This document shows, piece after piece, positions 7,552-16,459 of a stretch of DNA of 64,000 nt. Numbering within the stretch: position 1 is the first letter of the stretch; the number at the start of each line of letters is the position of its first letter. Made by a program: the position numbers and the translations under genes. The notes below the pieces were generated by a model that was not told the origin of the DNA, did not search any database, and saw only the letters and a program-made list of their open reading frames with translations. The stretch is from NCBI GenBank assembly GCA_041389885.1, contig JAWKRB010000022.1, forward strand, positions 77,514-141,513, written 5' to 3'. Source of the stretch: JAWKRB01 sp041389885. Lineage in GTDB: Bacteria; Myxococcota_A; Polyangia; Polyangiales; Ga0077539.

Positions 7552-9898
7552 CGCGGCGACGACGTCGCAGAAGCGCCAGCAGCGCAAGGCCCCAGGGCGC
7601 GCCGCGGGGCTGGGTCGCGCGGCACGAGCAGCCGGGCTCCGAGGGCGCGGCGACGCCGCCGTCGGCCATCACCACGCCGCCGTCGTCGAGCTCGACCCCC
7701 CCCGCGTCGGCGGTGGGCGGAAAGACCACGCCGCCCGCGCCCAGGCGGCCCGCGTAGAGGGTCATGCCCTCGGGCGAGACGATCTGGATGCTCCCCCCGA
7801 GGTCAGACTCGCGCTCGAAGCTCACGGTGAATTCCCGCCCGCTCTCGCCGTCGACGAAGCGCACGCCGAGTCGATCGCCGTCTTCGATCAGCGTCGTCGC
7901 GGGCGCAGGGGCCGACGAGCTGTCGGCCACGTGGATCAGGTGAAAGAAGTACTCCCGGCGCGCGGGGCCCGCGGCGCTGACCTCGAGGCGCGCGCCCAGC
8001 CCCACGTCGTTCGCGGCGAGCGAGGGGATCTCCTCGGAGCCCACCACGTACCCGTCGATGACGGCGCGGCGCGCGCTCGCGGGGCTGAGGGTTCGCACGA
8101 TGGCCCGCCCGCCGCCGCGCTGCACGCTGGCCACGCCCTCCGTCGAGATCACCGGGCGCGAGAGCGAGTGAAACGCGACGCGGCGCTCGAAGCGCGGATC
8201 GGTCACCTCCACCCGGTCGAACACCAGGATCACGTCGGGGCGCAGGTACACCAGCTGCCGCGTGACCTCGCGCGCCTTGGGCGAGTTGGGCGCGGCGGTG
8301 AAGCGCGTGCTGTTGTAGGCGCGCGTCGCGTCGCAGGCCACGTAGTCGTGAAACTCGGCCGACTCGAAGGCCGTCACGCTCCCCGTCTCGTACTGCGCGC
8401 CCGTCGTGAGGTTCGCGCGCCAGGTGTTCACCGAGGCGCGGGCGCTGACGTTCGCGTAGTCCATCAAACGCTGGCCGCCCTCGTTGATCGGTCGGGCGAG
8501 GCGCGGGCTCATGAAGACCTCCGCGGGGTCGAGCACCGACAGCGTCGACGCGTGCACGCTCCGCTGCGCGTACCAGCCGAGCCAGTGCTGGGTCTCGAAG
8601 CCGTCGTAGGTCCCCGTGCTGCCCAGCAGCGGCGCGCGGCGGAAGACCTGCAGCCCTCCCACGTCGAGGTGCTGCCGCGTCGTGAGCCAGTCGCCGCAGG
8701 TGAGGGAGATCCACGTCGCGTCGGTGTCGTCCCAGCTCGAGCGCAGCACCACCGCGTCGCCCACGCCGGGGCTCAGGTGCGCCGCGAGCGGGAGGCCCGC
8801 GCGGCCCGCGCGCTGCGGGCGAATCGGGTCGTAGAACACCACGAGGTGCCACGCCTCGGGGCCGCTGTAGTCCGTCGCGGTGGCGAGGCGCCGCGAGAGC
8901 TCGTCGCCGAGGTTGTGCGGCAGCGACGCGCCGGTGCCCCAGGCGAGCATGTCGAGCACCGGCCGGAGCGACCCCGCGGGGTTGAGCTGCCGGTCGCTCG
9001 CGTCGCCGTAGGGCGCGAAGCGCAGGTCGGGGCGGAGCCAGTAGCTGAGGTACCGCGACCAGCGGTTGAACGCGTCGCCGCCGCGGGTGCGGGTGGTCGC
9101 GAAGAGGTCTTCGGTGGTGGCGGTGGTCCACGCCGCGGCGAGGTAGAGCGAGCTGCGGGCCGCGAGCGTGGTGAAGGCCCCGGCGCCCTCGGGCCAGAAA
9201 TCTCCCGTCGCCGCGAGGCTCGGGAGCAGCGCGCCCTTCCACCGCTCGTCGACCGCGCGGAGGTAGCGCGTGCCGTCGCTCGCCGTCTCGGGGTCGTTCG
9301 CGAAGGCCAGGCCGATCAGGCCCAGCAGGCTCGCGTGCACGAACGACTCGGAGGCGAAGACGTCTTGCGGGGTGTTCGCGAGGAGCCAGTTGCCCCAGTC
9401 GCGAAGGCTCGCCACGTACGATGCCCGGTCTGAGCTCGAGAGGTCGTTGTAGAGCCAGTCGTAGCTGATCGCGAGCGCGCGCACCGTCGCCGCGTCGGCG
9501 ACGACCTGACCGAGGGGGTCTTGCCGGTCGCCGAAGGCGGGGGTTCGCGAGAGCTGCTGGCGCAGCACGTCGAGCACCGAGGGCTCTTGGTAGAGCAGGT
9601 AGCGCAGCGCGAGGTTGATCAGCGGGTGCTCGGCGTTGCGCACCGGCGTCTCAGACGACGGGTTGGGGATCGGCGCGCCCGCCCTGCACCCCCGCGCCCA
9701 CACCTGCGCGGTGGCCTCGCAGCGCGCGCGGAGCGTCGCCACCGAGATGCCGCGACGGCCGTCGGCGGTCAGAAAGATCCGGGGGTGACCCGCGCGCACC
9801 ATCGGCTGCGCGCGCGCGTCGCGAGCGCCGAGGAGCGCCGCGCCAGAGAGGGCCAGGGCAGAGAGGAGTCGGCGACCGCGCATGAACCCGTCGATCAT
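7541..9898 (-). CDS. Secreted heparinase II/III-like polysaccharide lyase with MYXO-CTERM tag
   Basis: This 785-aa protein starts with a cleavable signal peptide ending ARAQ. An N-terminal HPRIFL motif and an alpha-helical toroid-like region follow (about 35-400). The second half is beta-rich, as in heparinase II/III and alginate-lyase families, with candidate catalytic His/Tyr residues in the Trp/Tyr-rich region near HLDVGG. The C-terminus is PGCSCR, a hydrophobic stretch and RRRRR, which is the MYXO-CTERM surface-anchoring tag of Myxococcota. The likely role is extracellular degradation of uronic-acid-containing polysaccharide. The start could be 9898 or the Met at 9883; neither has a clear Shine-Dalgarno. 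Confidence 0.78.
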   Translation of the reverse strand: MIDGFMRGRRLLSALALSGAALLGARDARAQPMVRAGHPRIFLTADGRRGISVATLRARCEATAQVWARGCRAGAPIPNPSSETPVRNAEHPLINLALRYLLYQEPSVLDVLRQQLSRTPAFGDRQDPLGQVVADAATVRALAISYDWLYNDLSSSDRASYVASLRDWGNWLLANTPQDVFASESFVHASLLGLIGLAFANDPETASDGTRYLRAVDERWKGALLPSLAATGDFWPEGAGAFTTLAARSSLYLAAAWTTATTEDLFATTRTRGGDAFNRWSRYLSYWLRPDLRFAPYGDASDRQLNPAGSLRPVLDMLAWGTGASLPHNLGDELSRRLATATDYSGPEAWHLVVFYDPIRPQRAGRAGLPLAAHLSPGVGDAVVLRSSWDDTDATWISLTCGDWLTTRQHLDVGGLQVFRRAPLLGSTGTYDGFETQHWLGWYAQRSVHASTLSVLDPAEVFMSPRLARPINEGGQRLMDYANVSARASVNTWRANLTTGAQYETGSVTAFESAEFHDYVACDATRAYNSTRFTAAPNSPKAREVTRQLVYLRPDVILVFDRVEVTDPRFERRVAFHSLSRPVISTEGVASVQRGGGRAIVRTLSPASARRAVIDGYVVGSEEIPSLAANDVGLGARLEVSAAGPARREYFFHLIHVADSSSAPAPATTLIEDGDRLGVRFVDGESGREFTVSFERESDLGGSIQIVSPEGMTLYAGRLGAGGVVFPPTADAGGVELDDGGVVMADGGVAAPSEPGCSCRATQPRGAPWGLALLALLRRRRRVSR

Positions 9899-9925
9899 GT
9901 CACAGCGACGGGGCGGGGCCGAGGA

Positions 9926-10879
9926 TCAAGGGTGATCGTTGGGGTCGGTGGTGATCGTGAGCTGGTACGGGCGGGCCTCGTTCATACGGTACGCGCCGAC
10001 CCAGACCTGCACCTGCCCCGCGGGGAACGAGTTCTCCACCGACGGGTTGAAGTTGTACGTGTCGTCGTTGCACAGCACGGTGCCGTCGGAGCGACGCACG
10101 ACCAGGGTGGTGTCGGCGGCGGAGAACGCGAAGAGGTGCAGGTACGGCACGTCTTGCGGGAGGATCAGCACGTGGTTGGGCGGGCCCATCATGTACCCGC
10201 GGCACACGCCCTCGCCTCGCACGCTGCTCGCGGGCACCGCGCCGCCGGTGCGACCGCGCTGACGGAGGGCGCGTCGCAGCGTCGGGGTCACCACCGCGCG
10301 GCCGAAGAGCGGGTTCATGTTGTAGTTCAGGCGCCCCATGAAGCCCACCTGCGGCTGCGGCTGCGGCGGCGGCTGCGGCGGCTGAAAGGGCGGGGGCTGC
10401 GGCTGGACCATGTTGCCGCCGTTGTAGTTGCCCGGCACCGAGCTGCGGAGCTCGGAGATCGAGAGCTGAAACGGGTGGCTCGCGCGCGGCGAATAGCTGC
10501 CGACGTAGATGTCGTAGCGCCCCGGCCCGAGCGCCGAGAGGTCGATGCCGGGGTTCGCCCCGTAGGTGTCGTCGGCGCACCAGGTGCCGTTGGTGCTCCG
10601 CACCATCAGGGTGGTGTCGCCCCCAGACTCGGCGAAGATGCGGAGAAAGTTGAACCCCGTGGGCGTGTTCATGATGAACGACGGCTGGGGGGGGATGTAC
10701 CCGCGGCAGTTGGGCTGAACCCGCACCGCGGGCACCGGACCACCCGAGACTCCGGACAGCACCCGAGGGTCGGGCATGAAGCCCGCGCTCAGGGTCACGA
10801 CCTGCTGGGCAGAGGCAGCAGAGGCGAAGCAGGCGGTGGCTGCGAACGCGGCGAGAGCGGCCGAGATGTTGATACGCAT
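9926..10879 (-). CDS. Secreted protein with two PPC-like beta domains
   Basis: This 317-aa protein has a signal peptide cut after SAASA. It carries two homologous beta domains of about 90 residues, each with a GY-IPP/MMGPP opening, a DTTL(M/V)VR-S-G-W/V-C-DDTY core and a G-Y-D/V-(Y/W)VG(S/A)Y ending. Pro/Gln repeats link them. The DDT-Y and aromatic G-Y pattern is that of pre-peptidase C-terminal (PPC-like) domains. Conserved Cys residues (CADD, CNDD, CRGY) could form disulfides. I chose the ATG at 10879 because it begins the signal peptide. It is likely periplasmic or extracellular; no catalytic motif is seen. Confidence 0.7.
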   Translation of the reverse strand: MRINISAALAAFAATACFASAASAQQVVTLSAGFMPDPRVLSGVSGGPVPAVRVQPNCRGYIPPQPSFIMNTPTGFNFLRIFAESGGDTTLMVRSTNGTWCADDTYGANPGIDLSALGPGRYDIYVGSYSPRASHPFQLSISELRSSVPGNYNGGNMVQPQPPPFQPPQPPPQPQPQVGFMGRLNYNMNPLFGRAVVTPTLRRALRQRGRTGGAVPASSVRGEGVCRGYMMGPPNHVLILPQDVPYLHLFAFSAADTTLVVRRSDGTVLCNDDTYNFNPSVENSFPAGQVQVWVGAYRMNEARPYQLTITTDPNDHP

Positions 10880-11078
10880 ACGGTGACAGCCCTTCGGAGG
10901 AGTGAACGCCGCGCATCCTCGATGCAACGGCCGGGTTGGGTCAAGGGCGCCGACGTCGGGGCGCGCTGGGAGTTCTTACGAAGCCCGACGGACGGAGATT
11001 CTGCCCCCAGCGACCCCGCGGGGCGCATTCTCGCCGCAGCTTGCGCCCACGAGGTCGCGTCGCCCAGTCTTCGGGGAC

Positions 11079-12008
11079 ATGTCTCCGGTGTACCGCGACC
11101 CCGACCTGGCCCTGCGGCAGAGGCTCGCCGAGGCGCGCGCGCGGGTCACGGAGCTCGAGGCGCGGCTGACTCCGACCTTCTGGCGCGTGCAGCCCGCCGA
11201 CCGCGTGCGCGCGCTCGAGCGGCTCCGGGCGGAGGCCTTCAAGGGCCGCTCGGCCGTGCAGGAGCTCATCGAGGCGACCGCGCGGTACGTCGAGAGCCTG
11301 TCGGCGATGGTCCAGCACGCGCGCGACGACGACGCGCACTGGAGGGTGCCGCCCGACCGCTGCCCCCGGCTTCAGCCCGACGCGCCGACCTATCCCCTCG
11401 CGGCGCTCTTCGGCGCCCCGCGGCGCTTCGACGAGGCCGCCCTCGAGGCGCTGCGCGCGCGCGTGGGGTCGATCGCCCGCCGCCTCGACCCCGCGTTCTG
11501 CGTCGAGGATTTCGGCCGGGGCGGGGTGCTGGCCGAGCTTCGCGTCGACGGCGCGCCGTTCATGCTGTCGGCGGTCCTCGGCGACCGGGGCGGGTGGTCC
11601 GCCGCGGGGGCGACGGAGGTGGCGATCACCGTGCGCACGAGCGTCGCGCGGGGCGCGGGGCTGCTGCGCCTGCGCCCCCACGAGGCGTCGATGCACGTGC
11701 TCTCCCTGCTCACGGGACGGGGGCGCGCGGGCACCGGAGACCCTGAATTCGACGCCTGGTTCGAGGTCGACGCCGAGCCCGGCGCGGCGCGGGCGCAGCT
11801 CACCGACGGGGTGCGCGGCGCGCTCTGCCTGGTCGCGCGCGACGACGCGCCGACGCTCACGGTGGACGAGGGGGTGGCGGAGCTTCGCTGGCGGTTCGAG
11901 CCCTCGCACACCAACGTGCGCGCCGCCGTCGACGCCCTCCGCGGGATCAGGGCCGCCCCCGCGATGCCCCTCCTCAAGGAGCCGTCGCGAAAGGGGCCTC
12001 CGCGGTGA
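11079..12008 (+). CDS. Hypothetical protein with N-terminal coiled coil
   Basis: This 309-aa cytosolic-looking protein has no signal or TM segment. Residues 1-75 form a predicted coiled coil (RQRLAEARARVTELEARL), and an alpha/beta region follows with no motif I recognise. The ATG at 11079 follows GGGGA; upstream in-frame codons read through the promoter region. The stop overlaps the GTG of the PRPP synthase gene by 4 bp, so the two are probably co-translated. This suggests, but does not show, a role tied to nucleotide metabolism. Confidence 0.6.
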   Translation: MSPVYRDPDLALRQRLAEARARVTELEARLTPTFWRVQPADRVRALERLRAEAFKGRSAVQELIEATARYVESLSAMVQHARDDDAHWRVPPDRCPRLQPDAPTYPLAALFGAPRRFDEAALEALRARVGSIARRLDPAFCVEDFGRGGVLAELRVDGAPFMLSAVLGDRGGWSAAGATEVAITVRTSVARGAGLLRLRPHEASMHVLSLLTGRGRAGTGDPEFDAWFEVDAEPGAARAQLTDGVRGALCLVARDDAPTLTVDEGVAELRWRFEPSHTNVRAAVDALRGIRAAPAMPLLKEPSRKGPPR

Positions 12009-12979
12009 TACGACTTGAGTCGATGGCCCCCCCCGCGTCTGACCTCGTCGTCGTCTCCGGCACCTCGCACCCCGCGCTCGCGGGCTCCATCGCCGCGGCG
12101 CTCGGCACGACGCTCGCTCGCGTGCGCCTCACCCGGTTCTCGAACGAGAACCTCAAGGTCTGCGTCGAAGACAACGTGCGCGGCCGCGACGTCTTCGTCG
12201 TGCAGACCTCGTGTCCGCCCGTGAACGAGTCGCTGATGGAGACGCTGATCCTCATCGACGCGCTGCGCTCCGCGTCCGCGGGTCGCGTCACCGCGGTGCT
12301 GCCGTACATGCCCTACGTGCGCTCCGACAAGCTCGACGAGCCGGGCGTGTCGGTCTCCGCGCGCCTCGTCGCCGACCTGCTCGTCGCCGCGGGCGCCTCG
12401 CGCGTCCTCGCCCTGGACCTGCACTCGCCTCAGATCGTGGGCTTCTTTCGCGTGCCGGTCGACCACGTCTCCGCGGTCCCCGTCCTCTGCGCGGGGCTCT
12501 CGCGGAGCGACGACGTGCCCCGCGTGGTGGTCGCCACCGACATCGGCGAGGCCAAGGACGCGGGCCGCATCGCCGCGCAGCTCGGCCTGCCCCTCGCGGT
12601 GATCGACAAGCGCCGCGTGGGCGACGACGAGCGCGCGCTCCCCAACGCGATCGTCGGCGACGTGCGCGGGCGGCACGCGCTGATCGTCGACGACGAGATC
12701 GCCACCGGGGGCACCATCCTCGAGGCCGCGGACCTCGTGCTGCGCATGGGCGCGGCCTCCGCCGAGGCCGCGGTGGTGCACCCGGTGCTGTCAGGCAGCG
12801 CGGTGCCGCGCCTGCGCAGGTCGCGGCTCTCGCGCCTGCGCGTGACCGACAGCATCCCGATCCCTCCGGAGAAGGTCGACCCCCGCATCGAGGTGATCTC
12901 CGTCGCGCCGCTGCTCGCCGAGGCCATTCGCCGGGTGCACGTGGGCGAGAGCCTCAACGACATGGCCTCCCGGCGCTGA
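12005..12979 (+). CDS. prs: Ribose-phosphate pyrophosphokinase (PRPP synthase), divergent
   Basis: The predicted reaction is ribose 5-phosphate + ATP to PRPP + AMP. The 324-aa protein has the two phosphoribosyltransferase-fold halves. Visible motifs are VRGRDVFVVQT, the metal/ribose loop DLHSPQIVGFF, the flexible loop DKRRVGDDE and the PRPP loop VDDEIATGGTI. The ATP-binding stretch reads PYMPYVRSDK rather than the usual PYxxYARQDR, and FSNENLKV replaces FsDGE-type, so this is a divergent branch. The start is the overlapping GTG at 12005 or the ATG at 12023; I kept the coupled GTG. No purine genes are adjacent. Confidence 0.85.
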   Translation: MIRLESMAPPASDLVVVSGTSHPALAGSIAAALGTTLARVRLTRFSNENLKVCVEDNVRGRDVFVVQTSCPPVNESLMETLILIDALRSASAGRVTAVLPYMPYVRSDKLDEPGVSVSARLVADLLVAAGASRVLALDLHSPQIVGFFRVPVDHVSAVPVLCAGLSRSDDVPRVVVATDIGEAKDAGRIAAQLGLPLAVIDKRRVGDDERALPNAIVGDVRGRHALIVDDEIATGGTILEAADLVLRMGAASAEAAVVHPVLSGSAVPRLRRSRLSRLRVTDSIPIPPEKVDPRIEVISVAPLLAEAIRRVHVGESLNDMASRR

Positions 12980-13050
12980 GCGCTCGTTGCGCCGGCGCCG
13001 CCTTCTGCGATGCAATGGACTCTCTTGACTTTCTCCCTCGGAGGCTCTCG

Positions 13051-14477
13051 ATGAAGACGGCGACACTCCCGATACTCCTCGCCCTCGGCGCGTCCCTCGC
13101 CCTCGCGGGGTGCGGGCAGGCGACGCCCCTCACCGACGCGGCGGCGGATCGTTCGGTCTCGAACGACCTGCCGGTGACCGACGCGGTCGCGCCGCCCGAC
13201 TCGCCTCAGGGAGACGTCCCGGAGACCGACGCGCCCGCGGTCGACGTCGCCGACGCGCCGGCGATGGACCTTCCCGTCGACGACGTCGTCGAGCTCGATG
13301 TCCCCGCGCCCGACGTGGTGGCGGCGCCCGACGTGGTGGCGGCGCCCGACGTGGTGGCGGCGCCCGACGTGGTGGCGGCGCCCGACGTGGTGGCCGCGCC
13401 CGACGTGGTGGCCGCGCCTGACGTGGTGGCGGCGCCTGACGTGGTCGACGCGCCCGCGCCCTCGGATGTCCCCGTGGACGCGGCCTGCGCCTCGGGCACG
13501 ATCCGCTGCGACGGTCGGTGCGTCGACCCGCGAAACGACCGCAACCACTGCGGCGGCTGCGGCGTCGCCTGCGCGCCGGGCCAGGACTGCGGCGGCTCGA
13601 CCTGCTTCGTGCCGGACTGCGCGTCGCCCCAGATCCGCTGCGGCGGCGTGTGCGTCGACCCCGCACGAACGTCGCGAATTGCGGCGCGTGCAGCAACCCC
13701 TGCCGCAGCGGCGAGGACTGCCGCGGGGGCGCCTGCGTCGCGCTGTGCTCCATCGGCTGCTCGATGTGCTCGGGCTCCTGCGTCGACACGCGCACCGACG
13801 CCAACAACTGCGGGGGCTGCGCGTCGCGGTGCCCGACCGGGCAGGCCTGCGTCAACGGGGCGTGCATGGCCGGCTGCGCGACGGGTCTCTCGATGTGCAG
13901 CGGCAACTGCGTCGACCTCCGCGCTGACTCGACGAATTGCGGGACCTGCGGCAACCGCTGCGCGTTGGTGGCGCCCTTCGCGTACTGCGAGGCGGGCGCG
14001 TGTCGCACGGGCTGCTCGACGGGCCTGACGAGCTGCTCGGGCATGTGCGTCGACACGCGAACCGACTCGACGAACTGCGGCGGGTGCGGCGTGCGCTGCG
14101 GCTCGACGCAGCGCTGCTCGGGCTCGGTGTGCGTCGAGGGCTGCGCCACGGGGCAGCTCCTCTGCGCGGGCGCCTGCGCCGACCCGAACTACGACGCGAA
14201 CCACTGCGGGGCGTGCGGCCGCGCGTGCATGATGGGCTGGTCGTGCTTCGGCGGGTCGTGCGTGCCCGGGTGCCTCCCCGGCTTCGCGACCTGCGGCGGC
14301 GTCTGCACGAACATCCGCGGGGACGCTCGCAATTGCGGCGCCTGCGGCAACGTGTGCGCGGCGGGGCAGTCGTGCTTCGACGCGGTGCCGCAGGCGGTGT
14401 GCTGCACCGAGGAGCGCTTCTGCGGCAACACGTGCTGCCCGAGCGGGCAGCGCTGCGTCTCGGGCCGGTGCCAGTGA
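13051..14477 (+). CDS. Stig1-like cysteine-repeat lipoprotein, frameshifted
   Basis: The gene starts at an ATG with GGAGG upstream and encodes a lipobox (ALAGC). An acidic tether follows with eight VVAAPD units, then seven repeats of about 40 residues with C-x-DxR-x-NCGxCGxxC spacing, similar to Stig1-type cysteine-rich domains. The reading frame breaks at 13659-13662. The expected CVDPRTNVANCGAC reads through if the CCCC run had five C, and without that base the first frame continues as non-cysteine sequence. With one base restored the protein would be about 475 aa. It is probably a surface-exposed disulfide-rich protein; the partner is unknown. Such proteins are often mis-named in databases because of their low complexity. 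Confidence 0.75.
13306..13449 (+). repeat. 18-bp tandem repeat, 8 copies (VVAAPD tether)
   Basis: Eight tandem copies of an 18-bp unit (GACGTGGTGGCGGCGCCC and near variants) encode VVAAPD in the tether between the lipobox and the cysteine repeats. The copies differ only at third-codon positions (gcg/gcc, ccc/cct), so the repeat expanded recently and its copy number may vary between strains. Confidence 0.9.
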
Positions 14478-16409
14478 TCAGCGGCGGGTGAGGGCGTAGC
14501 CGAAGGCCGCGGGCGACGAGGGCGCGTAGGTCTGCCTCGCCGCGGTCACGAAGCTCGCGCCGCCGGAGAAGAGGTACACGCGTCCGGGCCCCGCGGTGCC
14601 CATCCACGGCGCGTTGGGCGCGCCGACGAGCACGTCGTCGAAGCCGTCTCCGTTCGCGTCTCCCACGATCGACACCGCAAAGCCGAATTCGTCTCCGCCG
14701 GCCATCATCCCGCTCGACACCGCGTAGGTCGCCGCCAGGGTGGGCTGCCCCAGAGCGCCGCCGCGGTAGGCGTAGGCGCGCCCCGAGAGCGCGCCCGCGA
14801 CGCTGTTGTCGCGCGCGCCGAGGACCATGTCGTCGAAGCCGTCGCCGTCGAGGTCGCCGCCGCCGACGACCGCGCTGCCGAGGCGCTCGCCGCTCACGCC
14901 CTGGAGCATGAAGAGCGCGCGAGGGATGACGCCGGTGCCCCCTGAGACGCCCAGCACGACGCCCGAGTTCGGGCCGCCGAGGGACGAGCCCACGGCGCCG
15001 ATGCCGACGTCGGCGTAGCCGTCGCCGTTGAAGTCGCCGAGCCCGCTCACCGAGTCGCCGGCGCGGCTGCCCGGCGCGAGGCCGAGGTGGATCACGTCGA
15101 CCCCGGTGTCCATGGGCTCGCCGCCCCACCAGACGTAGGCGCCGCCGCCGTCGACCCCGGCGCTGGCGTTGCGAGGCGCGCCGACGATGACGTCGAGAAA
15201 GCCGTCGCCGTTCACGTCGCCGGCGCCCGCGGCGGAGAAGCCGAATTGGTCCCCCGCGTTCGTGTACTCGAGCTCGACGTCGGGCTGGTCGTTCATCGGC
15301 GAGCCGCCGAAGAAGACCCAGGCCTTGCCCGCGTTGACCCCGCTGGCGCCGCGAAAGAAGGGCGTCGACACCACGACGTCGTCGAAGCCGTCGCCGTTGA
15401 GGTCGCCGACGATCGAGACGTTTCGACCGAACTGCGCGTTGACCTGCGGGCCCGCGAGGGTGAGCGCGGGGGCGTTGGCGAGCGCCGTGCCGCCGAGGTA
15501 GATCAGCACGCGGCCGCTCTGCGACGGCGGCGCGAAGGGTGCGCCGACGACGAGGTCAGCGAAGCCGTCGCCGTTGACGTCGCCCGCGCTGGAGAGCGCG
15601 CGGCCCAGGCCCTCGCCCGCGGTGGTGCCGTCGAAGGTGACGTCGGCGGTGCCGTCGAGGCCGCCGCCGCCGAAGAAGACCTGCACGCGCCCGGCGTCGG
15701 TGAGGGTCTGGGCGTCGTGCTCTGGCGCGCCGATCACGATGTCGGCGAAGCCGTCGCCGTTGAGGTCGTTCGCGGCGCGGCCGACGATGAGGGACCACGT
15801 GGCGGTGGGCGTGAGGTCCTGCCCGCCCGAGGAGATCGGCACGACGCGCCACCACGCGCGGCCGACGGGGAGGTTGGCGTCGGCGATCAGCGTCGTGGCC
15901 TCGTCGGTCGTCGTGAACATCACCGCAGGGCTGTCGAAGGTGCGCCTGTCGCCGACCTCGACGCGGTAGCGCGCGGCGCCGGCCTGAGGCGTCCAACGGA
16001 ACACGGGGCGCCTCGTGGGCACGTAGCCCCCGGAGGGCGGGCGCAGCGGGCGCGCGCGGATCATCGCCGCGTCGGCGCAGCAGTCGCTCGGCGGCGCGTC
16101 GAAGTTCACGTCGATCGTGAATCCGTCCTGCGCATCCAGCGCGACGTCCGCGTTCGTCCCCGCGTCGTCCCCGGCGTCGGGTCCGGCGTCCATCGGCGCC
16201 GAAGGCACGTCGCGCGGCGGGAGCTCCTCGAACACGATGTCGGGCAGCGAGACGTCCCGCGCGCCGGCGTCGACGAGGCCGCCGGGGCGGGTGTCTCCGT
16301 CGCAGCCCGCGGCGAGCGCCGCGAGCGCGGCGATCCCGCTGCGCTGCAGGCGCCTGATCGCGGGGGAGGCAGGGGCGAAGAGGTGGGTCAATCGGGGGGC
16401 TCGGGTCAT
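14478..16409 (-). CDS. FG-GAP repeat (integrin-like beta-propeller) lipoprotein
   Basis: This 643-aa lipoprotein has the lipobox LAAGC near residue 32 and an Asp/Pro/Ala tether with a CC pair. A fibronectin-like segment (PVFRWTPQAGAARYRVEV) precedes seven FG-GAP repeats. Each repeat has a calcium-binding D-x-N/D-G-D-G-F/Y-x-D-(V/I)-(V/L)-(V/I)GA loop, which together fit a complete seven-bladed propeller. The start at 16409 gives a twin-Arg-like basic N-terminus before the hydrophobic segment. Its stop abuts the convergent Stig1-like gene with no gap. The likely role is surface adhesion or ligand binding. Confidence 0.85.
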   Translation of the reverse strand: MTRAPRLTHLFAPASPAIRRLQRSGIAALAALAAGCDGDTRPGGLVDAGARDVSLPDIVFEELPPRDVPSAPMDAGPDAGDDAGTNADVALDAQDGFTIDVNFDAPPSDCCADAAMIRARPLRPPSGGYVPTRRPVFRWTPQAGAARYRVEVGDRRTFDSPAVMFTTTDEATTLIADANLPVGRAWWRVVPISSGGQDLTPTATWSLIVGRAANDLNGDGFADIVIGAPEHDAQTLTDAGRVQVFFGGGGLDGTADVTFDGTTAGEGLGRALSSAGDVNGDGFADLVVGAPFAPPSQSGRVLIYLGGTALANAPALTLAGPQVNAQFGRNVSIVGDLNGDGFDDVVVSTPFFRGASGVNAGKAWVFFGGSPMNDQPDVELEYTNAGDQFGFSAAGAGDVNGDGFLDVIVGAPRNASAGVDGGGAYVWWGGEPMDTGVDVIHLGLAPGSRAGDSVSGLGDFNGDGYADVGIGAVGSSLGGPNSGVVLGVSGGTGVIPRALFMLQGVSGERLGSAVVGGGDLDGDGFDDMVLGARDNSVAGALSGRAYAYRGGALGQPTLAATYAVSSGMMAGGDEFGFAVSIVGDANGDGFDDVLVGAPNAPWMGTAGPGRVYLFSGGASFVTAARQTYAPSSPAAFGYALTRR

Positions 16410-16459
16410 GTCGAAGCGCTGATCGTAACGGACCTCGGCGCGAAGACCCAGGCGGTGGA

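Noticed and set aside
13306..13449. Short tandem repeats as a possible CRISPR array
   Set aside because: The 18-bp units have no spacers and are in frame in a coding sequence. The same is true for the 21-bp and 153-bp repeats.
15600..16000. Antisense open frames in the FG-GAP gene
   Set aside because: They are shadows of the seven repeats and have no start, Shine-Dalgarno or recognisable domain.
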